Positions 31,844 to 43,633 of a stretch of 64,000 nucleotides of DNA are shown one piece after another. Within the stretch, counting starts at the first letter, position 1. Every line of letters begins with the position of its first letter. The notes beneath the pieces are model-generated. The model was not told the origin of the DNA. It searched no databases and was given only the letters and a program-made list of their open reading frames with translations. The DNA comes from Lentinus brumalis. Taxonomy: Eukaryota > Basidiomycota > Agaricomycetes > Polyporales > Polyporaceae. The translations under genes and the position numbers were made by a program. The stretch is taken from contig MARA01000008.1 in assembly GCA_001792895.1 (NCBI GenBank), positions 558,001-622,000 on the forward strand, written 5' to 3'.

Positions 31844-34145
31844 ATGGCCGAAGTGGAGGGTGGAACCTCACAGAACAAGCGAGCGGACTCAGGTCTTATA
31901 ACATTCGTTGCAGTACCTGCTGCGACAAATTACAATGGCTGCGACTGCGTCCGAACGGTACTCTCGTCCCGGATATTCATAACGTCGCTGCTGCGAGTAC
32001 GAGCGCGCTCTCCGCAGGAGTCTCACGCAGAAGTACCTGCTTCAAAGCTCTTGGCTGTACGACCACGACGAATGACGACGAGGGCTCACCAGAGGCGCAC
32101 GTGAATTGCGGACAGTCTCCGAGGAGTACTGCAGAGTATATGCGACTCAAGTTGTCCAGCGTCGTATCGGTCAACCTGAACTCCGAGGAAAAGAGGGAGC
32201 GGTAGTAGGCGCGGATCCGACAAGATTCACCGCAGAAGATCTGGGTTGCGTCGAAGTCAAGAGCAGGAAGGCGGGGCCTGCGTCGCAGAGAGCGCTGATT
32301 GACAGGTTTGGGCGGATTCGAGCCGTTGGATCTTCTTCACAGACTCGAAGCGATGACCACATCGTTTGCGAGCGGGAGTCGCCGTTATACAGAGAATGTA
32401 TAGATCTTGATGCTGGCCAAGAGGAGCGCATGTCGCGACAGATTCAGAGGCGATGCAAATAGGTATATGATCACGAATGTACACGACTGCGGCTCGACAC
32501 ATCCGTCGAACGCAGGAACATGTTATGGAAGCCACGCATATAGCCCACATCATATTGCGCATCACCTGCTCACGGCCACCGTATGAACATGCGTCTTTCC
32601 GGCACACGTCCTCGACTACAACGAGATGCAGAAGGCTGACCGAGGATGCCCGCGAGCCAGCCTCACCCATCCTTCTCCCTTCCAAGCCAGTGCCAACGAT
32701 CTGCAAGTGCAGAAGCTCACATACGCATGGGGTGTAGCACGGCGCCGCTAGACGGCTCATGCCGTGCATCGAAGTAAGGATCGATGTCGTGTAGAAGGCC
32801 TTCGTTGTAGTGTTCAAGGCGTACCATGTAACTCACCTGAATCCCCGGAAGTCAACCGGGCAATCATGCTGACACCCACATAGAGTATACAGAACGCTGC
32901 ATGCCGGATGTAAACATATGATACGCAAGGAGGAGCACTTAAAGTACGCATGGCTGGAGACTAGCACAGGCCCACCCTGAGTCTCCGGCTGCTTTGGTTG
33001 CTTCGTGGCCGCTTGGTACGCGCTGCGCCTGTGAAAGGTCGTACGCGCGTTTGTATGCATTCTGTGTGACCAAGGAAGGAGAGAGAGACTGTAGAGAAGA
33101 GGAAAGCAAGACGGGGAGATGGCAAGTCCCTTGCAAGAACCACTTACAGGGAGTCACGATGCATGCCAGCCACAATCACAACAGGAACACACATATCTCA
33201 CTCTCGAGCGTTCAAGATGTCCGAGGTCCCCGAATATACATGTATACTTGACTGAGGCCCCGTTCGGTAGCCTACTCAAGAGTATGTTAAGAGAATGATT
33301 CGTTTACTTCAACCGCCTGGGCTCTGACATGCAGCTTGGTATCAACGTAGACGTCAGGGAAACGTGCGCAGCATATCAGAAGATGAGCATGGTACAGGCT
33401 ATATAATGGTCGTCGCGGCGTGAATAAGCAAAAAACAGCGTGTTGTACAATATATGAGGCTTCGGATTGCAATATACAGTACAGGGTGGCCAAGTCTATC
33501 GATCCGACCGTCCTTCGGTGAGGAGGAGATGCTCCGGTGAAACAGCGCGGCACAGTGGTCAGACACGAGTTTCAGACTAGCTGAATCGTCGCTGCGTAGA
33601 GGAAAGGAGGTTGGATGAGCGTGTCGAGAGGGATTGGAGACTGTAGGAGGACGTCAGGCGGTCCGTGCGCGGGCATGAGATGGGCAGGGAATCGCGATTA
33701 TCGATCTTGAAACAGGGAAGGAAGGATGGGTTGTACATGGGTTGTCGAAGCGACGTGAGTGCGCGCCGGGCGCACAGAATAATGGCGGAGTATGTGTAGA
33801 AGGGGCACAACGGCCAGGGAGCATGCTGAGGCTTGTGGCGGCTAGTCAGACGCGGGATGTATGGCGCGTCTGACTCGCAACCGACGCTCTACAGCAGTTG
33901 AACACTGTCGCCTGCTGAGGGGGCGACGCGCGATCAAGCTCCTCCGTGTCTTCGTTCTCACTCTGTTCAGGGAACAGGGAAGAAGGTCTTGCGAGATTGT
34001 ACATATTCGGGTCCAGGTATCGGTTGGCACCACGGTAGGGACACCTCCGAAAAATTCATTGGGATCCAAGGGAGCCGTGCAAATGTCTGCCGCTCATACA
34101 TCATGAGCGGAAGCCACGTACACGGCTCCTTGGATGACTACGAAT
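31844..34145. other. Non-coding region between C2H2-2 and C2H2-3
   Basis: Contains the C2H2-2 upstream region with CGAGTACGAGCGCGCTC (31994-32010, shared with the C2H2-4 promoter region). The repeated AGCCACAATCACAACA motif lies at 33168, and the start of the second duplicated unit at about 33410. Several frames of 80-190 codons exist on both strands but none shows a domain or consistent splice structure. Confidence 0.45.
31994..32010 (-). promoter_or_regulatory. Conserved upstream element of C2H2-2
   Basis: The 17-mer CGAGTACGAGCGCGCTC, followed by a similar GCAG-AGTC-CACGCAGAAG block, lies 151 bp before the C2H2-2 start. It recurs 171 bp before the C2H2-4 start (39043-39059). It may be a retained promoter element or simply residual duplication homology. 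Confidence 0.45.
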
Positions 34146-36540
34146 TCAGTTGGAGGGGCCCGCTGTGAGAAGAGCGCAAGTTATGGTCAATATGACACGT
34201 CCTACAGTGCAAACGGAGGATGGAAGAGGAACATACCAGTACCGGGGCCATGAGGTGCGTGAACGTCCGCATGTTTCCCCCGAATGTGCGCTTTGAGAGC
34301 ATTGGAACGCGTATAGCTCTTCGGACAGTGTGGGCACTGGGATGGCACGAAGTTCGGGTCGTGCTGCTCCCAGATGTGCACGTCGAGGTTGCTTTTGCGG
34401 TCCATCGCTTCTGTTACCAATGATCCCAGTGAGCGCATCTGCACCGTCATGTAACGCAGCGTACCTTCGCACCATGGACAATGGTATCGCTTGTTTGCTT
34501 TGGGTGCCGCGTTGAAGCGTCGTCGCTTCGCAGGTCTTGGCACGTGCCACGGACCGAGTAACCCAGGAGCATCAACCTGCGGTACCTCCAGCATAGTGGG
34601 CCACGCTTGATGGACGGCGGAGGCTTGGCTCCCATACGGTATGCGTGCAGGAAGGGTAGGCTCGCAAGTAGGAGGGATCGTGTACGCCTCTGGTGTGGCA
34701 CGAGATGTGGGGAGACTCATGAATGGCTGGGAACCCGCAGAGGGTAATTGTCCTGTATGAACTGCGACGGGGATCACAGCGGGTGCGCAGGAGGGTGTGT
34801 AGGGCGACCGTGGACCCGGAAAGTCGGGCGAATCGGCAGTTTGGCAATAGGAGAGAGGAGGGACGGGGCTGAAGACGGCGTCCGCAGGACTCGGAGACAC
34901 GCAGTGCGAAACAGCCCCGGCCAACGTAAACGGGAAGGTAGGGAAGGCAAAAGCAAAGGAATCGGGACCAGGAGAGCACGTAGGCCGTGAGGGCGCACGA
35001 GAAGCGGGATGTAGGGACGCGCAAGCGTCCGGGGTGGTGGCAATGGGCCCGACGGGAGTGCTAGTAGGTGGGTTCGCGTCTGCGGCGCGGACCTCAGCCA
35101 GCCAAGCATCGAACTCCGGTGTGTGGAGGTCAAAGAGGGCGCTTTCGAATACCACGTCATCGGCGCAGAGGACCTCCTGGTTACCCAGGCCATCAATAGG
35201 AGGCGCGGCCGACCGATTTTGAGGTGAAGTCTCGGGAGGAGGGTTGGATTGGGCGCTGTCTCCAGCATAGAATGCAAGGCTGTCGCTGGCAGCGTTGAGA
35301 GACGAGGTTGAATGCTGCATAGAGGCGGCGATTCGGAGATTGGTGTTGAGCCTGGCGGCAATTTCTTATACTTGTGCAACGTGTAGTGCCTGCTGCGTCG
35401 ACGTCTGCGGCCGCGGCTGCCGAGGCTCGTGCCCGCAGCCCGACCACAGAAGGTTGCCGCTTCTCTTCGTATGGGCGGACTCCCACGCAGAAAGACCTTC
35501 CCGAGTTCGATACCCATCTGCACGCAGAAAATGTAGAGTACAAGGACTCGTCACGGTTGGATGCGCAAGACTGTAAGACAGTATCTGATGTCTCGAGCAG
35601 GCAGAGCTTCAGTTCACTGACTCACTGGATAGCGGTAGTAGTCGACTGGTGAAGGGGTCGAGACTAGCATACAATGAGCCTGACCACCAGTCCGCACAGA
35701 ACTGTAGCGATAGCACTGTGTTTCGCGCTCTCCATAATCCGGGATGCAGCGCATCGTCTGCGCCCTCCTTTGAAGGGAGATCTCATGCAGACGCGAGGTG
35801 TATTTTCTACGATGGACGACGTCGATAAACCAGTCTTGCTATATACTCCCGAGATGAATCCTTTGATCGCAAACAGTTATCATATGCGGGCACTGTGCTC
35901 CAGCGAGAGACTGGGACGTACGACTGTGGGACGTGCTATGGCAGGATGTAAACATACTTCGCACTCAGAGGGTGTCGCGCATTTGCTATACGCTACTTAC
36001 AAGTTTGCATATGACAGCGAGAAGGGAAAGCCTAAGTGCCGCTCAGGCTCCCCCTTTCGCAGCCATGTGCCAAGCGTCGTCAGGGCTGCCGACGGGACAG
36101 TAAGATGAGAATCCACAGGCTTGCATTCGGTGAAGGAAGGAGGTGGTCGCGTCATAGGAAAGAAGTCGACAAAGCTCACCAAGTTGTCCTGACATCTGTT
36201 GCCTACTCGCACAACCCTTCTGCCACCACTATCTGGCAAGATATGCAGATGTATTATCGACCAGCATGAAGTGACCATAGGAGCGGCTCTAGGGTAGCCA
36301 GGCTCGGTAAGAATTCCAAGTTGATCTGCGACTCGGGTATCAGCACTCTGCTCGGTCCTGACGACTGTGTGTCAGTACATACCGACTCGAAATCACTCCT
36401 ACCTCCTACATGTGTAAGTGCAAGGACAGCCGATGAGCGTATCGACCGGACAGACAGAGGACGATGGGTCACGAAGAGCACGACGACCGAGGCACTCAGG
36501 CTGAGAAGGTGCCTGTTCAGCCACAATCACAACATTAGTA
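33410..36540. repeat. Duplicated segment unit 2 (C2H2-3 unit)
   Basis: Second of the three direct repeats: GTCGTCGCGGCGTGAATAAG at about 33410, C2H2-3 gene, TGTAAACATA block near 35948, and AGCCACAATCACAACA at 36519-36534. It is more diverged in its spacer than units 1 and 3. Confidence 0.5.
34146..35320 (-). CDS. C2H2 zinc-finger protein C2H2-3, with a stop-free 54-nt intron
   Basis: Exons 35320-34465, 34410-34237 and 34162-34146 (348 aa). The N-terminus is Ser/Pro/Ala-rich, with a basic nuclear-signal region (RPAKRRRFNAAPKANKR) just before the fingers. Finger 1 is CPWC + x12 with MDRKSNLDVHIWEQH; finger 2 is CPHC + x12 with YTRSNALKAHIRGKH. The 54-nt intron in finger 1 (34411-34464, GTACGC to AACAG) is a multiple of three and has no stop, so unspliced mRNA stays in frame. 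It would place 18 extra residues between the Cys pair and the His pair. The last intron (34163-34236) leads to a tiny exon ending AGPSN, matching C2H2-4. Without that splice the frame ends at 34202. Confidence 0.8.
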
Positions 36541-37726
36541 AACATACCTCGCCTTCGTGTGCGTTCACTTCAGTGCTCGTCCATTTCCTGGCTTGTGACA
36601 TGGAAGCAAATTGAACCTCTCGTTAAAGACATCAAGTTTCAACTAAAGTATCGTACAGTCTGTTGACTCCGTGCCATCAAAGTGAACTCGGACTTATGGT
36701 TGAGGTAAGAATGTAGTGCACGAGCCCTTGATAACGTCGTGGCGGCGCGAATAAATGAGGAAGAGGAGTGCATACAGCATATGGCAGGGAAAGAACGCTA
36801 ACATCGTCATGCGTGTATCAGCGGCGAGCGCGTCGTGTGCCCAAAGCAGAATACTTGAATGAAGCGGGACGGGGGGAGCAGAGAAGAGTCAACACGATGA
36901 CGACTCAGCGGACGAGTCGTCCGTGAGGCTGGGGAGGGGCGAATGCCCGTATATCAAGCGCACCGCGCTCGTGGGGACGCTATGTTCCGAGCGAGTTGAA
37001 TCGCCGCAGCGCCGAAGGAGTGGAGTGTCGAGGGAGTGTGATTGAGATCAAGGAGCGGTCAGTGCCGCAAGAGCAAGCCTAGAATTGCGCGGCCATGCGC
37101 GCAGGTGCTTGCTACTTCTATAAGTGGCAATGAGGACATGATTGGGATAGATGCCGAGGATGGGGTGGCGTGTACACAGTTGTCGAAATCGAGTCCATAC
37201 GCCCCAGGCGCACAGATAACGAGTCGTACGAACGGGGGATAGAGCCAAGGGAGAGGAGGGAGGGAGAGGATGGAGAGGAGAGTAGAAGAGAGAGAGGAGC
37301 ATAGCAGCTGGGCCGTGGAAGCGCACGGCAGTACGTACGGCGCGCCCAACGAGCTCCCAGCACCCACGATGCGCGCGCATCTCCCCGAACAATATCGCTC
37401 GAGGGACAACACGCGGCCTCTACGTCCTCGTCCTCATCATGATCGTCAGCCGGGGTGTTGAGAGCTTGCAAGCAAGGTCTTGAAACGGGCGGAAGTCGAT
37501 CTTGATGGGGACGAGGGCGGAGAGGCCATGTGTGGTCCGTCGAGGGATAATGTCCGGGGAAATGCGCGCGCACCGGGGGTGCTGGGAGCGCGTTGGGAGC
37601 GCCATACGCACGACAGTGCGCACGCCTCCATGGAAAGCCGTTGGGGTCCGGAGAGGCGTGTCGAAACCTGTCGGTTGGACATGCCAAGCAACAGGGAAAG
37701 ACACATCTCGGTAGACGGCGACGGAT
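35321..37726. other. Non-coding region between C2H2-3 and C2H2-4
   Basis: Upstream region of C2H2-3, the AGCCACAATCACAACA motif at 36519, then the GCGAATAA block at 36752 that starts unit 3 and a GC-rich spacer. A 144-codon plus-strand frame (35674-36108) and minus-strand frames at 37.0-37.7 kb have no domain or family similarity and are not called. Confidence 0.45.
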
Positions 37727-38872
37727 TCAGATGGGAGGGTTCACTGGCAAGCACATCAGCGACGGGTTGCGATACGACTGGCGAAGAGGAACGAGAAATA
37801 CGACATACCGGTGACCGCGTGAATGTTGTCAGTGATGGGTGATGGGTGTTTCTTGAGAATATGGCAATTGAGCTCGGAAGGGCGGGTGTAAGAGCAAGGA
37901 CAGTGGGGGCACTTCGCACGCTGGAACGTGGGGTCGTGCTGCTCCCGCATATGCTGGTAGTAGTTGCAGACACGATTCTTGATCACCACTGCAATGAAAC
38001 AAAGACGGTGAGCGCTCGGCAGATCGAGACACGACGCTTTACATGGACGACATACCTCCACACTCCGGTATAGGGCACTTGAATAACTTTGTCGCAGTCT
38101 GTCCAGCAGACTTCGACTGTACGGACCGAGACCGGGTACGTCGCGGCCTGCGCGGGGAGCCTAGTGGAAGAGCGACGTCGACTAGCGACATCTCTGATAC
38201 TGCGGGTGTAGTCTGCGAAGGTGGAGGAACGATGGAGGTCGCTGAAGTGGTGCATGGCATGGTGTACACCGGTATGTACAAGGGAGGGCCAGGAGCGACG
38301 TTCGGGCGGGTCTCGAGCAGCTCGAGGGCGAGAAATCCCGTCGGGAGGTGTGTCGGCGGTGGGAGACCTGACGAAGGTGATGTGACAAGGGTGACGGCCT
38401 TGACAGGGATCGGGACGGACGGCAAGTTGGGTGTCGTGGGGGGCAAATGTCCAAGGGAATCGGGAGAAGCAGTTGTACTGGGAGAGGAGAGGGAGGGGAC
38501 TACGCTGAACACGGTGTCGGCAGGTGACACGCAGAACGGCACAGCCGATGTCGGCGGCGTAGAGAGAGGGCAGTCCGAAGGAGTACCCCGCGAAGTCGCG
38601 GGAGTAGCTGAAGGCGGGGGAGTGGATATGTCCGGTATGGTAGGCACCGCGCATAGCTCGCTGAGCCAAGCTTCGAACTGATCTTCCGAAAGCTCGAGTG
38701 CGGCGGCGCCGTCGAGGGTCGTGGCGGGGTGATCGCCTGCCCAGAATGGCCACGGGTCGGGCACAGCCCCACTCGTGGATCGTATCGTCGCCGGATTATC
38801 GGGCGACGATTCGAGAGGGAACATAGAGGAGTCGTAAGCATAGAGTCGATCGTTGTTGAGCGTAGTGAGCAT
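37727..38872 (-). CDS. C2H2 zinc-finger protein C2H2-4 (probable transcription factor)
   Basis: Exons 38872-38056, 37988-37809 and 37743-37727 (337 aa; phases close). The N-terminus is Ser/Thr/Pro-rich with a segment EDQFEAWLSELCAVP that recurs in C2H2-3 (PEFDAWLAEVRA), probably a short helix of the activation region. The basic stretch SPRRPRRTRSRSVQSK precedes finger 1, CPIPEC-x12 (VVIKNRVCNYYQHMREQH), which is cut by the phase-1 intron. Finger 2 is CPHC-x12-H-x4-H (SYTRPSELNCHILKKH). A last phase-1 intron joins VT to the 5-residue tail VNPPI-type end. It is the sister of C2H2-2 and -3 in the triplicated block. Confidence 0.82.
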
Positions 38873-40279
38873 AGATGGTGGTGCATACAGGTCTTAGGAA
38901 GGGGGGTTGAACCTCCCAGAAGATGAGCGGAGCGAGTCAGATCTTATATGTATTCGTTTCCGTGGTGCCTGCTGTGCTGCCAGACTGCTGTGACTGGTGC
39001 CGAGCCTCGTTTCCGTGCGCATTAGGCTAGAGGCGGCTTCTCCGAGTACGAGCGCGCTCCTGGCAGAAGTCACACGCAGAAGGACCCAATCTTGACCTTG
39101 TCTCTCGTCTGCACAACCAGGAAGAGTACCGATTGGCGAGATTTTGACATCACTTACCGATGAAGAGGGCAGGAATTGCGTTGGGTAACAGTCCCTCGGT
39201 GATAGCACAGCGGAGAAAGGCGTTCCTTCCAGTGCAATTGAATATGTGCACGTACGAGTCTGCCACTCTAGACAATCGCCGCATACAGCGAGGGTGTAAA
39301 CACGATGAAATAGCTAGGACGAAAACATCCCATACCCTGCAGACGTCCCACCGCACCGTCAATCTTCTGCAACGATAACAGAGAAAATGGGAGGCTTGAG
39401 TGAGCTGCCTCGTCTAGCGCGAGCGAGTCTCACTCAACCTCCTCATTCTCGTACATACTATCCTGATCGCCGAGATCTATATGGCCAGAACGGCGACTGT
39501 GCATAGAGAGTGATGATAGTCGCGTGAAAGACGTACGTGAAACTCACCCGAATCCAAGTTACGCACGAGACTACGATGCACCCGCTCCAGAACTCGCGTA
39601 GAATATCCCAAAGACCGTGCGCCTCTAGCACGCGCAAATAGAGCCACACGGCTACAGATTGTCACATACCGCGTGCATACCGCGCTCCGATTTGCGGCCG
39701 CTCTGTCCCTGTGTGAGTCCGTCTTCCCGCTACTTATGTTTGTGCCTTCCTCATTGGAGGCGTTCAGAAATAGCTATAGTTCGATACAAAGACCACAGAG
39801 GTAGACAAGAGCAAGCCAAGGAGAAGAGGAGGATGAGAGCTCGAGGACGACATCTGGCCGCCGCCGTACTGTATGTAGCACTGAGACAGGACCGTCTAGC
39901 CACAATCACAACATGTGCACACAGTCCTCTTGACCGGCGCTTCGCACGTTGTTTGAGTCGTACTTAACCTCCTTGTAATCATTTGACCTCGCCAGTCTCC
40001 TACGTGCACCGCCAGCCAGCGAGGTACACGCATACAAAGCTCAATTTTAAGGTACGCATACCGCAGCCTTGCAGTGAAGTCCGGGTGAGTACTTACGCAC
40101 GAGTCGGACTACGTCACACGACTCACACCGACTGAGAGTATCGCTCAAGGTTGTGCTATAGCCACCGTAGCTTCGAACGCCGCTCGGGATCTTCAGCACT
40201 TAAGTACCGCTACTTTTACTTCAGGGATACGAAGACTCTCCTTATGCATCCTTTAGGGACACCATGAAATGATGCCTGC
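38873..40279. other. Intergenic region right of the triplicated block
   Basis: Apart from the shared 17-mer and the AGCCACAATCACAACA motif, nothing recognisable. Frames are short and lack family similarity. Confidence 0.45.
39043..39059 (-). promoter_or_regulatory. Conserved upstream element of C2H2-4
   Basis: Exact copy of the 17-mer found 5' of C2H2-2 (31994-32010), here 171 bp before the start codon. Confidence 0.45.
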
Positions 40280-40848
40280 ATGCAGATCTCGCACTCGGAC
40301 GGCAGAGACGACTCCTCGATCCGCGATGGCAGCATCACATTAAGCAGCATTGTCTCTTGTGCAAAGACCTTTTCTTTCTGGGGCACAGAGGAAGCCTTCG
40401 CGCGAACAGGTATGCTATTGAGAAGGCCGCGAGGAGGCCGGGCCGCTCAGTCAAAATTACTTGCAGCCCGTGCGACTGAAGCTGGGTCGGACTCGTCTTC
40501 TGTCGGTGAGTGTTTCCGGTAGCTTGCGCACTGGCTTAGCTTGCGCTAAAGTCGCTACTCACCACCATCGCTCCAGACACGGACACTGCTCGCCGCATCT
40601 ATCGCGCGAACATTAAAGCAAATTTCAATGCCCATCGCAATTCCAGCTCCGGCGGATTATCCGCATCCGTCTCTCCAAGGCCATCCTCAGCCAACGAAGA
40701 CTGCTCCGAAGACTCCACTCTGACAATCGCGCTCCCGCCGCCTTTGTACGCTGAGACTGCGTCGAGCATCAGCTTCGGCCACGCGTTCCACACCAGCCCG
40801 TGCATCGAATCGGACGCGACGCCCCACTGGCCGCACCTTCAACGTTAA
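40280..40848 (+). CDS. Small two-exon hypothetical protein (165 aa)
   Basis: Exon 1 is 40280-40505, ending at a strong donor GTGAGT; exon 2 is 40577-40848 after CTCCAG. The splice is phase 1 and joins SSSV to DTDTARRIYRANIKANFNAH, giving 165 aa. Ser-rich and polar with no signal peptide or helix-rich membrane part; the C-terminal half contains ALPPPLYAETASSISFGHAF. No family is recognised. Support comes from two long complementary open exons and good splice signals; the absence of a known domain keeps confidence moderate. It is the only plus-strand gene between 29.4 and 58 kb that I can model. Confidence 0.5.
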
Positions 40849-41563
40849 AGCTCCGAGTCCGACTCGACGTCTCGGTGCGATGCAGCTGCGATCACAGAGC
40901 CATGGGGCTGGACGGTGGCGACGAGGGCCGGGCATAGTAATATGATGGATGTAGCTTGTGGGACAGGCGTGGTGAAGTCGGAATCAGTCGAGACGGTCGA
41001 GTTGTGTGATAGTGACTGTACGAGCAGAGACCCAGTCGGCCGCTCTCGTCGAGATGAGATGGAACAACTATATTTATCAGGACCTTCGCATGTATGTAGT
41101 GATACTACAGGAGAGAACGAGAACACGTCGATCGGAAGCCAGGACTTGAGAACTTGAGATCGGAACAGCACATCGTATTCGTACAAACTATGTCAAACTC
41201 ATTCTGGGAGTTGCAGCACTTCGGACACCAATGCCGGCGGTACATCAAAGATATTGAGGGAATATTTCCTCATTGAAGTCGATTCACGGGAATCGCCCCC
41301 AAATGATGAAAGATGCTTCGCCCAATATCTCCAAACCGTCCTACATAGAATCATGCGTTTCTTCCACCACACGAGCAACCCGGCGGGTTTTGCGTATTGT
41401 CGAAGAAATGTATGATTCTGGGCAGGAGGGTGTCTCCAATCACGGTCTGTCGTGAAAACGTGCGTCAGAGGTCATCGACGGACTCAGGCGTCGCCAAGTA
41501 GTGAAGATAGACAGCCAGGGCTAGAGGACGTACCGTGGGCAGAATCAGTAGGGAGCCCCATGC
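40849..41563. other. Intergenic region
   Basis: No gene supported. A short plus-strand frame around 41186-41455 has no partner exon or domain. Confidence 0.45.
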
Positions 41564-42466
41564 CTAGGACGATGCGCCTTGTTCTTGTTCAAGGTCTTCC
41601 TCGTCGAGTGCTTTTGCGGGGGTCATCAGTGGCGGGGTCTCGAGGTGCGTTTGAGCGTGGTACTTGAGCTCGCGTTCCCTCGTGCGCGTAGCAACACACC
41701 CTGGCCATTCGCATGGGAAGACTTTCCGGTCAGGGTTGTGTGTTCCGTAGTGGCCCCAGAAATTACTGAGACGCCCTTGTATAGCTGTAAAGCACCACAA
41801 GCAAGGTCAGCAAAGTAACGCTGATAGCGGTGACATTTGGCACGAAGAGGCGACGTACATCTGGGGCAGTACAACCAGTTGCACTTGAATTGGCGAACGC
41901 CGTTGTCATCCAAGTACATAGTGTACGCGGATGCGTCCGGCGCCCATGCGGCCTGGAGTGCCGAGTGCGTGAGATAGTTGGGAGGCACTACGACCTCCGA
42001 GGAACCGAACGGACTGCCGTAGATCGCCTGAGGTGGATTGTCCTCGAGACGTGAAGCGGGACTTGAGGGCGCGCTTATCGCGGCCGCCATCCAGGCAACC
42101 TCCCGTATTTCCTGAGGGGACAACCGGGAGAGAGTTGCGAGAAGGACGGCCTTCGCCGCTCCTGCGAGGTGTGAGATGCGCATGGAAGCAGATATGGACT
42201 CGATACGTACCCGGGGATGGAAGGGCTGCGTGCAACTGACAGCCGTCCGGCCATCTCAAAGGTTCGAGGGAAAGAAACGCCTCTCCAGGAAACATCATGT
42301 CGGGAGTTGAGGTCCCAGTCAAGGGATAGGAAGTATCGATGTCGTTGGGGACGCTGCAGTCGAGCTCCACATTATAGTGAGAATCATGAACGAAGGGTAA
42401 GGGTCTAGCATAACTAGCGAACATATCAGCAGGAGGCATGTCGAGAGGAAATTGAGGAGCAGGCAT
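41564..42466 (-). CDS. C2H2 zinc-finger protein C2H2-5 (divergent member)
   Basis: Exons 42466-42211, 42161-41859 and 41784-41564 (259 aa; phases close). Finger 1 is irregular: CNWLYC is split from its histidines by the phase-1 intron and is followed by 13 rather than 12 residues before HYGTH. This may weaken zinc binding. Finger 2 is normal, CEWPGC-x12-H-x3-H (TRTRERELKYHAQTH). The N-terminal part has RLSPQEIREVAWMAAAIS, a helical segment not seen in the others. It has an extra intron (42162-42210) in the N-terminal region. Upstream at 42.6-43.0 kb there are exon-like pieces on the same strand (MEMIFAQYFNRPGALLPPHL, and MYLSGDAFATMDM before GTAAGT). The true start may therefore lie further 5'. 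Confidence 0.7.
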
Positions 42467-43633
42467 AAGGCGGGTCGAACGCAACGTATTTCTGCCCTGG
42501 GATGCCGTATATATGCTGGGCAGCGCGCGACATAGATGCACACGCAGACTGCGTCAGTGTCTGCGCGGAGCGCGAAGTCAAGCTTCTGCCATGCAACGTG
42601 CACTGCATGGGCCTCGAGTTCAATATCGATAAGAGAGAGTTTGACCGGGACAGCTGCGTGGCGGTCGACTTACCATATCCATCGTCGCAAACGCATCTCC
42701 AGATAGGTACATATCCTGCGCGCAAGGCGAGTGCGGACTTCGGATGTATGAGAGCAAGCTGGACAGGAACGTTATCCAGTTGCGTCCCAACCGGGCCAAC
42801 CCTGTGTACGAAGAGTCAGCGGCGAGGCATTTCGAGGACAGTGGTGAGAGAGGAAGGTTCTGCTTGACTTCTGCCGGTCAGCTGTCCTTTGAATAACCGC
42901 GGAGACTGCGTAATCGCGCTCGAAGCGCAGCCATGTAGCTGAAATGAGTCATAGTCGGAAGTAAGATGAGGTGGTAACAGTGCCCCGGGTCTGTTGAAGT
43001 ACTGCGCGAAGATCATCTCCATGGGTTAGCCGTCCTGGTTCGATCCTGGTTAGAAGTACTTACCGGCCGAGACATCGAAATTCCACCGTGCAGAGTGCAA
43101 GCTCAATGATATAGCGACGTACCTCCCACCCAGAGATCATGACAGCGGTGTTCAAGCTCGCGCGATCTGCTTTCTTAGTCTAACCGCCTCAAGGCTCGGA
43201 TCACAGCGGATCACTCGGCATGTCTCAAGATGGAAGCTCGAGCGCCGGCAAATTTGACCTTCTCCTCAACTTCTCCTCTTCTCAATTCATGCTCTCTTCT
43301 TCCGTCGCATTTTACGTGCTGTTGACACCTTGACGAGCCGCGAAAACAGCGACTCTGGTTGAGCGATACCTAGAAGGAACATCCGCTAGCACATTACCGG
43401 CGGGTCGCCGCCGCGGGGGCACCCAGAGCCAACTCGAAGAGCGACCAGATCGACGGACGTTCCAATTGCCCTCACACGAGAGTACATCACAGTGCGTACT
43501 ACTCAAGCATTCTTTGGTGTGTTGGTCACAAGGAAGGAATGATGCATTGACGCGGAAACAAATGTCCTCGAGAATCTGTCGGAAATTTTTCGGGCTACTA
43601 AACCGCCTCCCCTCCCCAGGCTTCACCTCCGAC
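42467..43633. other. Region upstream of C2H2-5, possibly with 5' exons
   Basis: Holds the minus-strand frame 42816-43022 and the MYLSGDAFATMDM piece ending at a GTAAGT donor near 42675. Either could be 5' exons of C2H2-5, but no complete phase-consistent path was proven. The remainder is the 3' flank of the tyrosinase gene. Confidence 0.4.

Larger units (their letters stand above)
29668..33200. repeat. Duplicated segment unit 1 (C2H2-2 unit)
   Basis: First of three direct repeats with the order: GCGAATAA block, GC-rich spacer, minus-strand C2H2 gene, upstream spacer, and the motif AGCCACAATCACAACA (33168-33183). Boundaries are approximate because only blocks can be matched by eye. Confidence 0.55.
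36740..39915. repeat. Duplicated segment unit 3 (C2H2-4 unit)
   Basis: Third direct repeat: GTCGTGGCGGCGCGAATAAA at about 36738, GACGCTATGTTCC block near 36977, GGACATGCCAAGCAACAGG near 37677, C2H2-4, the shared 17-mer at 39043 and AGCCACAATCACAACA at 39898-39913. Most similar to unit 1. Confidence 0.55.

Noticed and set aside
37118..37687. Long minus-strand frames downstream of C2H2-4 (and 30075-30644 downstream of C2H2-2)
   Set aside because: They come from duplicated GC-rich spacer in which several frames are open at once; the paired regions do not preserve one frame.
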